Shown here piece after piece: positions 1 through 8,701 of a DNA stretch of 64,000 bases. Both the position numbers and the translations under genes were made by a program. Position 1 is the stretch's first letter; each line of letters opens with the position of its first letter. The notes under the pieces are model-generated. The model searched no databases, was not told the DNA's origin, and was given only the letters and a program-made list of their open reading frames with translations. The stretch is from Candidatus Zixiibacteriota bacterium (GTDB taxonomy: Bacteria; Zixibacteria; MSB-5A5; GN15; FEB-12), in NCBI GenBank assembly GCA_019038695.1, contig JAHOYZ010000012.1, forward strand, positions 62,001-126,000. The letters are read 5' to 3'.

Positions 1-186
1 GCCGGTACTTCACCGGATGGTGATGACATGGGAACTACCGATAGCGGTATCGACGATTATCTCGCCAGTCAACCGGACATGATGGGTGCTACTGAAGGGT
101 CGGCTTATGAAATTGTTGCGGAATCCGAGCCTCTACCAGGTGGTACCGGGACAGTCATTGTGGAGGGGAATCTTGATGCGCAATAA
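1..186 (+). CDS. C-terminal end of an unidentified protein (partial)
   Basis: Reading frame 1 is open from the first base to a TAA at 184-186, giving the last 61 residues of a protein that begins outside the window. The tail is acidic and rich in Gly, Ser, Thr and Asp, with no motif I recognise. The stop lies 11 bases inside the next gene, so the two are probably translationally coupled. The outer-membrane barrel gene that follows suggests an envelope role, but nothing in the visible residues shows one. Confidence 0.55.
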   Translation, partial: AGTSPDGDDMGTTDSGIDDYLASQPDMMGATEGSAYEIVAESEPLPGGTGTVIVEGNLDAQ

Positions 187-1306
187 ACTATTAATACTGA
201 CGGCAAGCCTGATGATCGTATTGGGCGGCTTGACATCGGCCTATGGTCAAATACGATACGGGCAACCCGCATCAGGGCGGGTCGGATTTGTTTATAGCAA
301 CTGGAAGGTCGAATCCAAGGTCGATTCCAATGGAACGGAAACGACCGTCAATCAATTGTCTTTCCCGGTTGTTGGTTTCCTTCCTCTGCAGGACAATCTC
401 GAAATGCGTTTGTTTGTGGCCGGTGCCTCGAACAGTATCGATGGCGACTATGGTGACGTCTCCTTCTTCGGGCTGGGAGATATGCGACTCCAGATTAACA
501 AATCACTGTCGGATGACCAGTGGTTGATATCAGCCGGAGTGAATCTACCCACCGGCAAGAAGAGTCTTGATTCTGATGGCCGCCAGATTCTGTCGATGCT
601 ATCGAAGAACTACCTCAGTTTTCCGGTTCGACGGATGGGGACGGGATTTGGGTTTAACCTCTTGCTGGCTACCGCGCGTGCTTCGGGTACTCTCAAGTAC
701 GGAGCCGGGATTATGTACCAGTTTAATGGCACCTATGAGCCTTACGAGGGAACAGACAATTATGATCCCGGCGATAAGGTTAGCATTAATGCCGGTGTTG
801 ATCTGGTCTCAGGACCGACTGTGTTTTCGGCTGATGTCATTTATGCGCTGTACACTGCGGACAAGTTTGACGGCAACAAGAACTTCCGTCAGAGCCCGGT
901 GCTGGATTTGCGACTTGGTTTGAACCGTCAAGCCGGTAGCACGATTCTGAAGTTCCGAACTCGATACGCCAAACGCGGCAACAATGAGATCTATAGCGGC
1001 GACGGACAGGACGTAGCCCAGTCATTGCGGCTCTTCGGTAATGAAATACTCGTGGCCGGCAATGTGTCATTCCTGGTGGGGGAGGGGTTGCGACTTATCC
1101 CACTCGCCGAACTGCGGCTCATTTCCGAGAATGAGGACGACTTCGGCAATGCATCGATCATTGGTTTCGGGAGTAATTTTGAATACCAAATGGCTCAAGA
1201 CACTAAGATGACGCTAGGTGGCAAGATGTACACTGGCAGTGCCGATGGTGGTGACCTGGATTTGTCAGGAATGCAACTGTCGATCGGCCTGGCAGCGTCA
1301 TTTTAA
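176..1306 (+). CDS. Outer-membrane beta-barrel protein, function unknown
   Basis: The start is taken at the ATG at 176, preceded by GGAGGGG at 162-168 and followed at once by a signal peptide (MRNKLLILTASLMIVLGG, likely cut after SAYG/SAYGQ). A longer frame from 86 would put 30 unlikely residues before the signal. The mature part, about 350 residues, alternates polar and hydrophobic residues with many Gly and aromatic positions and ends in Phe (GLAASF), as expected for a transmembrane barrel inserted by the BAM machinery. I do not recognise a specific family. It overlaps the preceding frame by 11 bases and is followed 12 bases later by a lipoprotein gene, so the three probably form an operon. 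Confidence 0.7.
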   Translation: MRNKLLILTASLMIVLGGLTSAYGQIRYGQPASGRVGFVYSNWKVESKVDSNGTETTVNQLSFPVVGFLPLQDNLEMRLFVAGASNSIDGDYGDVSFFGLGDMRLQINKSLSDDQWLISAGVNLPTGKKSLDSDGRQILSMLSKNYLSFPVRRMGTGFGFNLLLATARASGTLKYGAGIMYQFNGTYEPYEGTDNYDPGDKVSINAGVDLVSGPTVFSADVIYALYTADKFDGNKNFRQSPVLDLRLGLNRQAGSTILKFRTRYAKRGNNEIYSGDGQDVAQSLRLFGNEILVAGNVSFLVGEGLRLIPLAELRLISENEDDFGNASIIGFGSNFEYQMAQDTKMTLGGKMYTGSADGGDLDLSGMQLSIGLAASF

Positions 1307-1318
1307 GGGGATGCAGCT

Positions 1319-2176
1319 ATGAACAACAGCAAGGTCAAATTACTAATACTCTGTGTGTCGGTCCTGAGTATGCTCTGTGCGGCTGGGTTTTTGCTTAGTT
1401 GCTCCGATAACCCGGTTGATTCGATTACCAGGGACAACCAACTGGCTATGAACCTTTCCATCGCTTCCTCACCGGAACTGATGGAGATGGTCAACAACTT
1501 TGTTGTCCATGTCTCGGGCGACGGCTTTGAGACATTCTCGCAATCTCTGGACATCGAAGACGGCTACGTGCGAGGCACGATTAACTCTGTTCCGGCCGGA
1601 GACGCCATTACGTTCACGGTCCAGGCGCTGGACGGTTCGCTACTAATCTATGAGGGTACGGATACCATTCCGGTTCAACCCGACACGGTTAATAATGTAA
1701 ATGTTGTCCTGATTCCAGTCGTTTCAATGGTCAAGCTCTCGCCGCGTTATCTGGAGGTCGGAACTAACCAGGAAAGTTCGTTTGAATTGAAAGTGTATGG
1801 AATTCGTAATCTGTCGCAGCTTTCATTCCGGCTCCACTGGGATTTCCCGGCGCTGATTCGTTTCTCAACTGAGGTGTCCGGGATCCTGTCCAATCGGGTG
1901 CTGGTTTTCGACACTCTTGGGGGAGCGGTTGCGCCGCCGTACTACTATGCCTGCGCTTTTCTGAACACCGAACAGGCCAATCGCATTGTTGATGCCAACG
2001 GCAATGCCACCTTGGGAACGGTCAGTTTCACCAGCCCTACGCCTGAAATATTGCCGGTCACGATGGTGATCACGATGGACTCGTTGGCGATGTATGACAC
2101 GGCCGGTGATCCGATTGTCGTCGACACAATCTACGGCGACCAGGCGACGGTGGTGGTGGATTCAGCTATGCCGTGA
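1319..2176 (+). CDS. Lipoprotein with a cohesin-like beta-sandwich domain
   Basis: The N-terminus is a lipoprotein signal (hydrophobic stretch then the lipobox FLLSC, Cys at about residue 29), so the protein should be lipid-anchored in the envelope. Residues about 45-135 look like a carboxypeptidase-regulatory-type beta domain (VPAGDAITFTVQALD). Residues about 138-280 resemble a cohesin fold: an opening VKLSPRYLEVG strand, a LSFRLHWD core strand, and a closing GNATLGTVSFTSP strand. Cohesins bind dockerins, and a dockerin-ending secreted protein is encoded at 13999-16344. The cohesin call rests on sequence pattern only. A calcium or filament-binding role is possible but not shown. Confidence 0.55.
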   Translation: MNNSKVKLLILCVSVLSMLCAAGFLLSCSDNPVDSITRDNQLAMNLSIASSPELMEMVNNFVVHVSGDGFETFSQSLDIEDGYVRGTINSVPAGDAITFTVQALDGSLLIYEGTDTIPVQPDTVNNVNVVLIPVVSMVKLSPRYLEVGTNQESSFELKVYGIRNLSQLSFRLHWDFPALIRFSTEVSGILSNRVLVFDTLGGAVAPPYYYACAFLNTEQANRIVDANGNATLGTVSFTSPTPEILPVTMVITMDSLAMYDTAGDPIVVDTIYGDQATVVVDSAMP

Positions 2177-2325
2177 TCCCAGATTTATGCAGTGACTGAC
2201 ATTGTTGGTATGGTAATGGCCCCGCAGGTCAAGCTGACCATCGGCTTGACATTGAGAGAATATGTCATCGCGAATCCGCTGTAGCGGATGTGGCGATCTC
2301 AATTCGGCGAACATTCATTGCTGGG

Positions 2326-2361
2326 ATTGCCACGTCGTTCTAGACGGACTCCTCGCAATGA
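2326..2361. repeat. Interspersed REP-like repeat copy
   Basis: Read on the minus strand, this stretch starts GTCATTGCGAGGAG and ends GGCAATCCCAGCAAT. That matches the widespread short repeat type GTCATTGCGAG...GCAATC seen in many environmental genomes (established knowledge, recalled). It lies in the convergent gap between the lipoprotein gene and the usher gene. The rest of the 2177-2372 gap shows no gene. Confidence 0.5.
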
Positions 2362-2372
2362 CCCGCTGCAAC

Positions 2373-4943
2373 CTATTTCGCAGAAATCACGAAATTGAGA
2401 TTACTCACGATAGCACCGTTCTCAACTGCCTCCATCTCAAAATTGATTCCTTCCGGTTCGCATTTGTACCCCAGGCGGTCAAGCTGTTCGGAATCAATGT
2501 AGGCGCGGTAATTGCCGGGGATGAGACCCAGATAGAAAAACTCCCCGTTGCTGAATGTCATTACCTCGGTCACGATTTCCAGATCAAGATTATAGAATAC
2601 GACTGTCAATCCACCCTGGGGAGTCAGGCCATCAACTATCTTTCGATGAACAAATCCTGAAGCTTCTCCGGCCATCACAATCGGTACGTCGATAGCTGTC
2701 ACCACGTTGGGGTTGAACGCGACACGGTAATTCTCATAAAGTGGTTTGAGCATCGGGTCATCCAGGCTGAGCGGATCGATACTGACCAGATGCTCGGCGT
2801 ACGGGTTCAGGCCATCGTAGTAGTACATCCTGTTGCTTCCGCGTGGTCTTTCTCTACCGCCGCGAATACGGGCTCGAAGTCCCTCTACAATGCGCTCATT
2901 CTTGTCAAGCATGCCGTTGTGGTTGTCGTCCATAAAGGGACGTACGACCATAGCTGAGCGTCCGACACCGTAGTAACGATCCAGCATGAACCGTCCTCCG
3001 GTCTGATCGTAGCGCACGGATCCTTGCTGAACCTGGGTGATATTGGTAGCGCGGCTGGTCGTAGCCACACGGGTTGTAAACGATGCGAAGTTGGTGAAAA
3101 TATTAAGCGACACGCGGAACATATCGCTATTGGAATGCATCTCGCGTTCATAGGAGAACGAAATCTGTCCGGTGCGGAATAGCCGTCGGCTATAAAAAAT
3201 AGCCACTGAAGCCACACGGCGTTTACTGTGGTCGTAGACGACTCTAAACTGCGGACGCAGCCAGCGAGAGAAAGAAACCGAAGCGAACAATTCGCTTAGA
3301 AAGCTGGTTCCGGAGAAATTGATGTAACGGCTGATGTTGTACTTGCCGAGGTAGTAAAGGTTGACCTTACGGAGTGAAGCTGTGCCGCCGAAATTGATCG
3401 TAATCAAATCACGTAAAGGATACCGGTCCCAGGTGGCGTAGGAACGAAGGCTAATCGGTCGGCCTGCTACTCGCATGGGGGCTGTCACAGAGAGAGCGTA
3501 GCTGTCGTGTTTGCCAGGACCGGTGCGATATTGACTCCGGCGATAACTGGTAAGACTGCCGTCAATACTAACCAGCGACGGTTGACTGAAATTCATAGCC
3601 ACTTGCGAGGCATAGCCCGGTGCATGACCGGCGTTAGCTGTCAGGTTACCGGCCAGTTGTACCGTAGCCTCACCTGCCACAGAGACTGGTTCGGCGTCAG
3701 CGCGATCAAGTGGAATATCAGTTAGTAGCCCCACCGTCACCCGGTTGGAGACACCATAATATGTCGCCACCTGCGTGTATTTGGAATTCAATAACTGGTT
3801 CTGAGCGGCACCCACCGCGATAGCATACTCTATAGAGTTGCGTGGAACGAGATTGTACGGAATGTGGATGTACTGCTCCTCGGTGCGTATCTCACCCGAC
3901 GGGCCATACAGCTTGAGGGTGACGATAGAAGAACCATAGTTGGCATCTACAAAAAACTCGTATTCCCCGGACGGGCCGGTGTGCGTAAAATCTACCAGCG
4001 TGCGATCAATGTACAGCTCAACTTCCCAACCTTCACCCGGTCGACCGGCGATGCGAGTGGTCCTGAAAAACTTCCTCTGTACCTGCGGCCGGTTGGTGAT
4101 CATCCCCCCCCGTATGGTTCGCGACAGGATGCCCCCCGTGTAAACATCGCCGATTTCCCCCTGGATGAGATACGGGCTGTAGTCGAAGAAATAATGCCAG
4201 TGCAGTTTGAGTTGATCCTCGCTCATCCCGGTACGTGTATTCCCGGCTCCCGACACGCTCAGATCTCCGCCCAGCAGCATGCTCCCCAGGTTGAATCCAA
4301 AGTGGTTAACCTTGCTACCGACCGGATTGGCGGCCAGGCTCCAGTCGAGAATACATCCCCCAAGAAGCTGACGGCGATATGGTACCCATTTTACCCTCCC
4401 CAGCTCTTTCTCTTTTTGCTGAAGACGCTTCTGCGCCATCGCACGTTTCAATTTCTGGTAAGCAGGGTAATCTTCATCAAGGGGCAGGACAACGCGCAAG
4501 TCGGCGAAAATAAATGTCACCGGCAGTCCCAACAACGGTCCGAAGAGACTTTCTCGGAGAAATAGATCGGTGGTAGTCAGAAGGAAATCAGACGGGTGCA
4601 GGGGAGTGTCGCGTCCATGCAATCGCACTGTCAGCTTATCAAGATCAATGCGAAACTTGTTCTTGTTGGAGATGACATAACCACTGAAACGGCGCTTGTC
4701 CATTTCCGGTTTGATGTTGAGGTCCAGAAGGTCAAAAATGCCCATCACTGGCAGGAATACATCCTTGCCGTCATACTGGGCAAAAATATCAGCATTGATC
4801 AAACGGCGAACCTGGAAATTAATTGGAATTTCCTCAAACACCTGTGCAGTGTCAGCGGCCTTTGAAATACTCGTTCCTAGCGGACTCATAGCCAGGATTG
4901 CAGCCGTGACCAGACCGATCAATGTCAATCTCATGATATTCAT
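2373..4943 (-). CDS. Outer-membrane usher of a chaperone/usher fimbrial system
   Basis: This 856-residue protein has a signal peptide (cut near SISKAADT), an N-terminal domain of about 120 residues, a long barrel region rich in alternating aromatic strands, and small C-terminal beta domains. The best usher signature is in the middle: GEIGDVYTG, then RTIRGGMITNRPQ, then WEVELYIDRTLV, GEYEFF and EEQYIHIPY. This parallels the FimD-type barrel/plug block. Length fits ushers (about 800-900). Near residue 690 is a calcium-loop-like segment, DDNHNGMLDKNE. The periplasmic chaperone gene lies 27 bases upstream, preceded by pilin-like genes, so this is the last gene of a fimbrial operon. It is divergent from classical proteobacterial ushers and probably belongs to an alternative class. 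Confidence 0.75.
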   Translation of the reverse strand: MNIMRLTLIGLVTAAILAMSPLGTSISKAADTAQVFEEIPINFQVRRLINADIFAQYDGKDVFLPVMGIFDLLDLNIKPEMDKRRFSGYVISNKNKFRIDLDKLTVRLHGRDTPLHPSDFLLTTTDLFLRESLFGPLLGLPVTFIFADLRVVLPLDEDYPAYQKLKRAMAQKRLQQKEKELGRVKWVPYRRQLLGGCILDWSLAANPVGSKVNHFGFNLGSMLLGGDLSVSGAGNTRTGMSEDQLKLHWHYFFDYSPYLIQGEIGDVYTGGILSRTIRGGMITNRPQVQRKFFRTTRIAGRPGEGWEVELYIDRTLVDFTHTGPSGEYEFFVDANYGSSIVTLKLYGPSGEIRTEEQYIHIPYNLVPRNSIEYAIAVGAAQNQLLNSKYTQVATYYGVSNRVTVGLLTDIPLDRADAEPVSVAGEATVQLAGNLTANAGHAPGYASQVAMNFSQPSLVSIDGSLTSYRRSQYRTGPGKHDSYALSVTAPMRVAGRPISLRSYATWDRYPLRDLITINFGGTASLRKVNLYYLGKYNISRYINFSGTSFLSELFASVSFSRWLRPQFRVVYDHSKRRVASVAIFYSRRLFRTGQISFSYEREMHSNSDMFRVSLNIFTNFASFTTRVATTSRATNITQVQQGSVRYDQTGGRFMLDRYYGVGRSAMVVRPFMDDNHNGMLDKNERIVEGLRARIRGGRERPRGSNRMYYYDGLNPYAEHLVSIDPLSLDDPMLKPLYENYRVAFNPNVVTAIDVPIVMAGEASGFVHRKIVDGLTPQGGLTVVFYNLDLEIVTEVMTFSNGEFFYLGLIPGNYRAYIDSEQLDRLGYKCEPEGINFEMEAVENGAIVSNLNFVISAK

Positions 4944-4970
4944 AGCGCGTTATCGGAAATTCCCCAGGTG

Positions 4971-5834
4971 CTATTCGACAGCCACTAGTTGGGAAATTTT
5001 GTTACCTTTGATCATGTCCTCGGGGGGGACGTCGTTGCGCCCGTCGGGTGTAATCTCCAGATCAACCCGGAGGGGCTTCTTGAACTCCTGATCGGGAGCG
5101 ATCCCGAGTTCAATCCGGCGTCGAAGCCGATCGTAAACCGCTAGATTGGTGCTATTAATGCTCATCTCCTGGCCGTCAGCATCAATCAAACGGGTCTTGA
5201 TTACGCCCATGTATGATGTGTTACCCAGGCTGGACATGTCGACAAGTACGTGAACCTTGTTGTCCGCTTGTACCGCCCGAGCACTTAGCAGATCCAGGCT
5301 CGAGACAAGGTCGCCGGTGCGATACTTGACCATGATAGCCATCTGCATGATCATGTTCAGAGAGGTACTGATCTGTCCTTCGACGTCCGTGGCTGGTAGT
5401 ACAGTTTCACCCTCTTTCGACGACACCACAATTCGCGCCCAGTATTCACCGTCAACCAATCCCTGTGGTGGTCGGGCTACCAGTCGCACTGTCTGGGAAC
5501 CCTGGGCAGGTACCATCACTTTTCGTGGAAACGCCCTGATCCAGTCCATAGCTGACTTGGAATCACTTACCGACGAATCGGCCAGTGAGATGGCTATGTT
5601 GCCCAGACTGTCGGACATGGGCAGACCATAGGAAATGCGAATCGTTACCTCTGTAGGAGCATCAGAGGGATTCTTGACGATTATTCGATCCGTTCTTTTC
5701 TGGTCGGACATGAATACTACCGTCGGAGCCACCATTACTCCTGCGGCTGCCTTTACAGCCAGAAGGAAAAAGCAACCAAGCACCAGGGCTAGCCGGAAGC
5801 CCGTTGTTGTCCAGGGGAAACGTTTGTTCATCAT
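4971..5834 (-). CDS. PapD-like periplasmic fimbrial chaperone
   Basis: The 287-residue product has a signal peptide (ATG after GGAGATATT; hydrophobic core LALVLGCFFLLAV). The first Ig-like domain carries family features: an opening strand GVMVAPTVVFMSDQKRTD, then IIVKNPSDAPTEVTIRI, and the PAQGSQTVRLVARP strand that corresponds to the chaperone G1/F1 region. In this pathway the chaperone completes the fold of pilins by donating a strand and delivers them to the usher. It sits directly upstream of the usher and downstream of two pilin genes in one co-directional run. Its C-terminal domain is weakly conserved and the protein is a little longer than PapD/FimC (about 220-240). Confidence 0.75.
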   Translation of the reverse strand: MMNKRFPWTTTGFRLALVLGCFFLLAVKAAAGVMVAPTVVFMSDQKRTDRIIVKNPSDAPTEVTIRISYGLPMSDSLGNIAISLADSSVSDSKSAMDWIRAFPRKVMVPAQGSQTVRLVARPPQGLVDGEYWARIVVSSKEGETVLPATDVEGQISTSLNMIMQMAIMVKYRTGDLVSSLDLLSARAVQADNKVHVLVDMSSLGNTSYMGVIKTRLIDADGQEMSINSTNLAVYDRLRRRIELGIAPDQEFKKPLRVDLEITPDGRNDVPPEDMIKGNKISQLVAVE

Positions 5835-5876
5835 AATATCTCCATAAAGTCATCTACTAATCATGTCAACTCAAGT

Positions 5877-6440
5877 TCAGCTGCCGTCGTAACTGACACT
5901 GATCACAATATCCGCCGAATAACTTCCCGCCCCTTGTTGAACACTTGGGATCACCTTGCCTCCAAGATACACTTTCGTATTGCCGTTGGTCGCCCCGATA
6001 TTGGCAGTTGGCAGAGAGTACGGATTGACCCCAACCCAGGCGCCACCGCCCGGTGTATCGGGTGTGCCGGCCAGAGAGTCGATAGTGCAATCCGAACTGC
6101 TGAAAATAATCGGCATGTGAGCACCGGTCGCAGTGTACAGATATTCGGGCAGGATGAACTGAACCGATATACCTGCTCCATCCTCGCCGCTGATAGTGAA
6201 TACAGCCGCCGAAGTGTCCGAACCGGTAGCGGTACGGTTGACTTTGACGGGTACGCCTTGCATTACATTGCCGAACTTCAACTGCGTATCCGCTGAGATC
6301 GAAATTGGTGTCACCATCGTGGCCGAAGCTGAGGAGGTTCCAACGGCTTGTGCCAGAAGGGACGGTCCTACAAGGAGACTCGTAACCAGCACTGTGGCAA
6401 GTAGTCCTATTTCCGATTTTTGCCATGAACAGCAATCCAT
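5877..6440 (-). CDS. DUF4402-type pilin subunit 1
   Basis: Exported protein of about 187 residues. The ATG at 6440 is preceded by GGAG and gives a sensible signal peptide ending near SLLAQA; a longer frame reaches 6485. The mature N-terminus (SASATMVTPISIS) has the alternating hydrophobic pattern of a donor strand, followed by the family block LKFGNVMQGVPVKV. The C-terminus GSYSADIVISVSYDG has the Gly plus near-terminal Tyr pattern that fimbrial chaperones recognise in pilins. Four paralogues lie upstream. Next to the chaperone gene, so a likely structural subunit of the fibre. Confidence 0.65.
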   Translation of the reverse strand: MDCCSWQKSEIGLLATVLVTSLLVGPSLLAQAVGTSSASATMVTPISISADTQLKFGNVMQGVPVKVNRTATGSDTSAAVFTISGEDGAGISVQFILPEYLYTATGAHMPIIFSSSDCTIDSLAGTPDTPGGGAWVGVNPYSLPTANIGATNGNTKVYLGGKVIPSVQQGAGSYSADIVISVSYDGS

Positions 6441-6532
6441 GCTGATCTTTCTCCGGTGTGATTCCATTTTCCTCGCAAGCCTCACCTAAGCCTAAGGCCG
6501 TGTCTCCCGGCCGGGCAACAAACATTTTATCT

Positions 6533-7141
6533 TTACGTTCCATTGTATGTGACGGTCAGAATGATATCGCCGCTGTAGCTTCCCGATCTCTGGTAAATCG
6601 ATGGGATGACCTGTCCACCCAGATAGATGCTGGTACCGGCTGTGCCTACCGTAGCCGCCGCAGGCAGACTGCGAGGGTCAGTATTCTGCCAGCCTTTTGT
6701 GCCTGCCATTCCGGCCGGATTATCGGCGCCGGTGGTGTCAACCGAGCAGTCGGTAGCGGAGAAAGTCATTATCATCCGATCGCTTCCGTCCGAAAGTACC
6801 AGATACTCCGGCAACTGAAAATACATCGTGATCGGCGAGTCCTTCTGACCGGTGACCTTGAAAATGCCCGCATCTGTAGAGCTATTAGCCACCGTCTTGG
6901 GGACTCCCTGAAAGACATCACCGAAAACGAGCGAAGCGCTGGATGCTACGGTCAGGGCTGATAGAACGGTGGCAGTAGCGGTTCCAATAGCCACTTCCTG
7001 TGTATAGACGGACGTCGTAGCTACAAGAAGCACCGCAACCACAACCAAGGCCAGGGCAGCGAATCCTATTCGGCGTTGTTCAAACCTGATCTTATCCATA
7101 ATCAGTCCATTGTTCAAAAAAGGAACACGCGGATCCTTCAC
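6533..7141 (-). CDS. DUF4402-type pilin subunit 2
   Basis: The frame begins at a GTG at 7141; an ATG at 7099 is an alternative and gives a shorter signal region. The hydrophobic signal (ALALVVVAVLLVATT) is followed by a donor-strand-like segment (GTATATVLSALTVAS) and the family block LVFGDVFQGVPKTV. It ends SGSYSGDIILTVTYNG, the same chaperone-recognition-like C-terminus as its paralogues. Two internal Cys, one in TDCSVDTT, are not in the usual pilin disulfide position. It is co-directional with subunit 1 and the chaperone/usher pair, and separated from the next pilin upstream by a strong terminator. Confidence 0.65.
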   Translation of the reverse strand: MKDPRVPFLNNGLIMDKIRFEQRRIGFAALALVVVAVLLVATTSVYTQEVAIGTATATVLSALTVASSASLVFGDVFQGVPKTVANSSTDAGIFKVTGQKDSPITMYFQLPEYLVLSDGSDRMIMTFSATDCSVDTTGADNPAGMAGTKGWQNTDPRSLPAAATVGTAGTSIYLGGQVIPSIYQRSGSYSGDIILTVTYNGT

Positions 7142-7333
7142 ATATATTGATCGTCAGCCTGTGCAGAAATTTAACAGCAAAAGATGATAAAAATTGCGGT
7201 ATTCGTTGCGTTCTGAAACAGTGTCAGGATCAGGTTGCGGGTTTGATCAAGAGGATTGTTTCATCATGAAAGGGGTTGAGTTAGTTTAAGTAGAGGCAGC
7301 GATGTCGAATAATGAAGGTAATTTGCCCTCCAC

Positions 7334-7367
7334 AAAAAAAAGGGAGAGCCTTGAAGGCTCTCCCTTT
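7334..7367 (-). terminator. Intrinsic terminator after the third pilin gene
   Basis: Read on the minus strand: AAAGGGAGAGCC, loop TTCAA, GGCTCTCCCTTT, then a run of eight T in total. The 12-bp perfect stem and T-tract make a strong rho-independent terminator 22 bases after the stop of the 7389-7973 gene. It separates that gene from the downstream pilin-chaperone-usher genes, so the pilin at 7389-7973 can be made in excess. Confidence 0.9.
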
Positions 7368-7388
7368 AAATTCGTCGGACTACAAATA

Positions 7389-7973
7389 TCAGTTGCCGTT
7401 GTACGACACGCTCAGGACGATGTCGCCGCTGTAGGTGCCGGAGGGCTGATACATTGATGGGATTACTTTACCACCCAGGAAGACGGACGTAATAACTGTC
7501 GGGCCCTCAGTTCCACCGATGACCAGGGCAGCTGGGAATGAGCGTGGATCCTCATCAACCCAACCGTCGCCTACAACCACCGTCAGCGGGGTTTTTGAGT
7601 TGGTTGTGTCGATGGCCATATCGGTGCTGCTGAATGTGATATTCATCTGTGCACCAGCGGAGCTGGACAAGTACTCCGGTAGCATAAACTGGGCTGTAAC
7701 GCCCGCGCCCGCTTCACCGGTGATAGTGAAGATAGCGGCTGTGGTGTCGCCACCGGTAGCGGTTCTTGCTACCGTTTTGGGGACACCGGGGAATATATCG
7801 CCGAATTCCAAGTTTGTGCCAGCCGCTAAAACGATAGCACTCAAGACCGTTCCGTCAGCGGTGCCGGTAACGGCTTGCTGTGCCGAGCCGGTGCTCGCAC
7901 TCACAAGTACCATTAGACCGATCGCGATGGCCAGAACTCCGGGATGCAGGAAGCGAAATCTACTGAGGTTCAT
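7389..7973 (-). CDS. DUF4402-type pilin subunit 3, probable major subunit
   Basis: The 194-residue product has a very good ribosome site (GGAGGATGAC before ATG) and a clean signal peptide ending SASTGSAQ. The mature protein starts with a donor-strand-like segment (GTADGTVLSAIVLA), then LEFGDIFPGVPKTV, LPEYLSS, and ends SGTYSGDIVLSVSYNG. A strong terminator directly follows. The near-ideal ribosome site and private terminator point to the most abundant subunit of the fibre. This is inference from expression signals, not from sequence function. Confidence 0.7.
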   Translation of the reverse strand: MNLSRFRFLHPGVLAIAIGLMVLVSASTGSAQQAVTGTADGTVLSAIVLAAGTNLEFGDIFPGVPKTVARTATGGDTTAAIFTITGEAGAGVTAQFMLPEYLSSSAGAQMNITFSSTDMAIDTTNSKTPLTVVVGDGWVDEDPRSFPAALVIGGTEGPTVITSVFLGGKVIPSMYQPSGTYSGDIVLSVSYNGN

Positions 7974-8148
7974 GTCATCCTCCAGGATTGTTTATACATT
8001 CAATAACTTTTTTTTACGACTCTGATTGTCTTGTTGTATCCTTTAGTCGCCACAAGTGAGCAATCCGATTACCCCTAATGGGCAACAAATCACCACCAAT
8101 GAGTAAGTTGATTGAATTTTGAACAACCCTAACCACCAGGGCAAACAG

Positions 8149-8625
8149 CTAAAACCCGGTGTATTGCACAGTCAGAACGATGTCAGCTGTGTAGGAGCCA
8201 GCAGGTTGCCTCAAACCAGGGACAGCTTTGCCTCCCAGCCAGACGGTAAGACCCGCTGACCCTAAGTCGTATGTAAGTGTCTGCCACGGATTTAGATCGT
8301 CAAAGCTGGGGCTGGCCTGATTGGGGGAGGGGAAGGAATCAATGGCACAGCCGTCGGAGAAGAAGATTAGCTGGATCGTGTTGGCACCGGATGAAAGGTA
8401 GGTCGGCAGGCTGAAATCAAGCGTTACTTCAGACCCGGCATCGCCGCCAACGGTGAATTCGGCGGCATCGGTGGAACTTTTGTCGATTGTCTTGGGGATA
8501 CCGGGGAACATAGTGCCGAAGGTCAGGTCACTGCTGCCCGAAACAGACTCATCAGCCGCAAAGACAAAGGTAGGTAAAATCAGGGTCAACAAAGCGATAA
8601 GTAATGTGCATCTTGATAGCGACAA
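8149..8625 (-). CDS. DUF4402-type subunit lacking a donor strand, possible tip pilin
   Basis: The shortest paralogue (158 residues), with an apparent TTG start and signal MSLSRCTLLIALLTLILP. After the predicted cut (VFAADE) only about ten residues (SVSGSSD) precede the family block LTFGTMFPGIPKTI. The alternating hydrophobic donor-strand segment present in the other four is missing. The C-terminus SYTADIVLTVQYTG is kept. In chaperone/usher fibres a subunit that cannot donate a strand can only sit at the tip, so this is a candidate tip subunit (inference). Start codon uncertain. Confidence 0.6.
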   Translation of the reverse strand: MSLSRCTLLIALLTLILPTFVFAADESVSGSSDLTFGTMFPGIPKTIDKSSTDAAEFTVGGDAGSEVTLDFSLPTYLSSGANTIQLIFFSDGCAIDSFPSPNQASPSFDDLNPWQTLTYDLGSAGLTVWLGGKAVPGLRQPAGSYTADIVLTVQYTGF

Positions 8626-8701
8626 AACGTTACCAGAATTAGGGTTACTTACTATGGTAGAAAACTATCATGGTCACCGATCGTCAACAACAATCCCGCC
8701 G

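Noticed and set aside
2262-2660. Plus-strand frame of 132 codons with a CxxC-like start
   Set aside because: Most of it lies antisense to the usher gene and its first part is an interspersed repeat.
3864-4565. Plus-strand frame of 233 codons
   Set aside because: Fully antisense to the usher N-terminal half, which has clear family motifs and a signal peptide.
5866-6543. Minus-strand frame of 225 codons over pilin 1
   Set aside because: Shifted frame over a pilin with signal peptide and family motifs; its composition (many Arg, Cys and His) is not protein-like.
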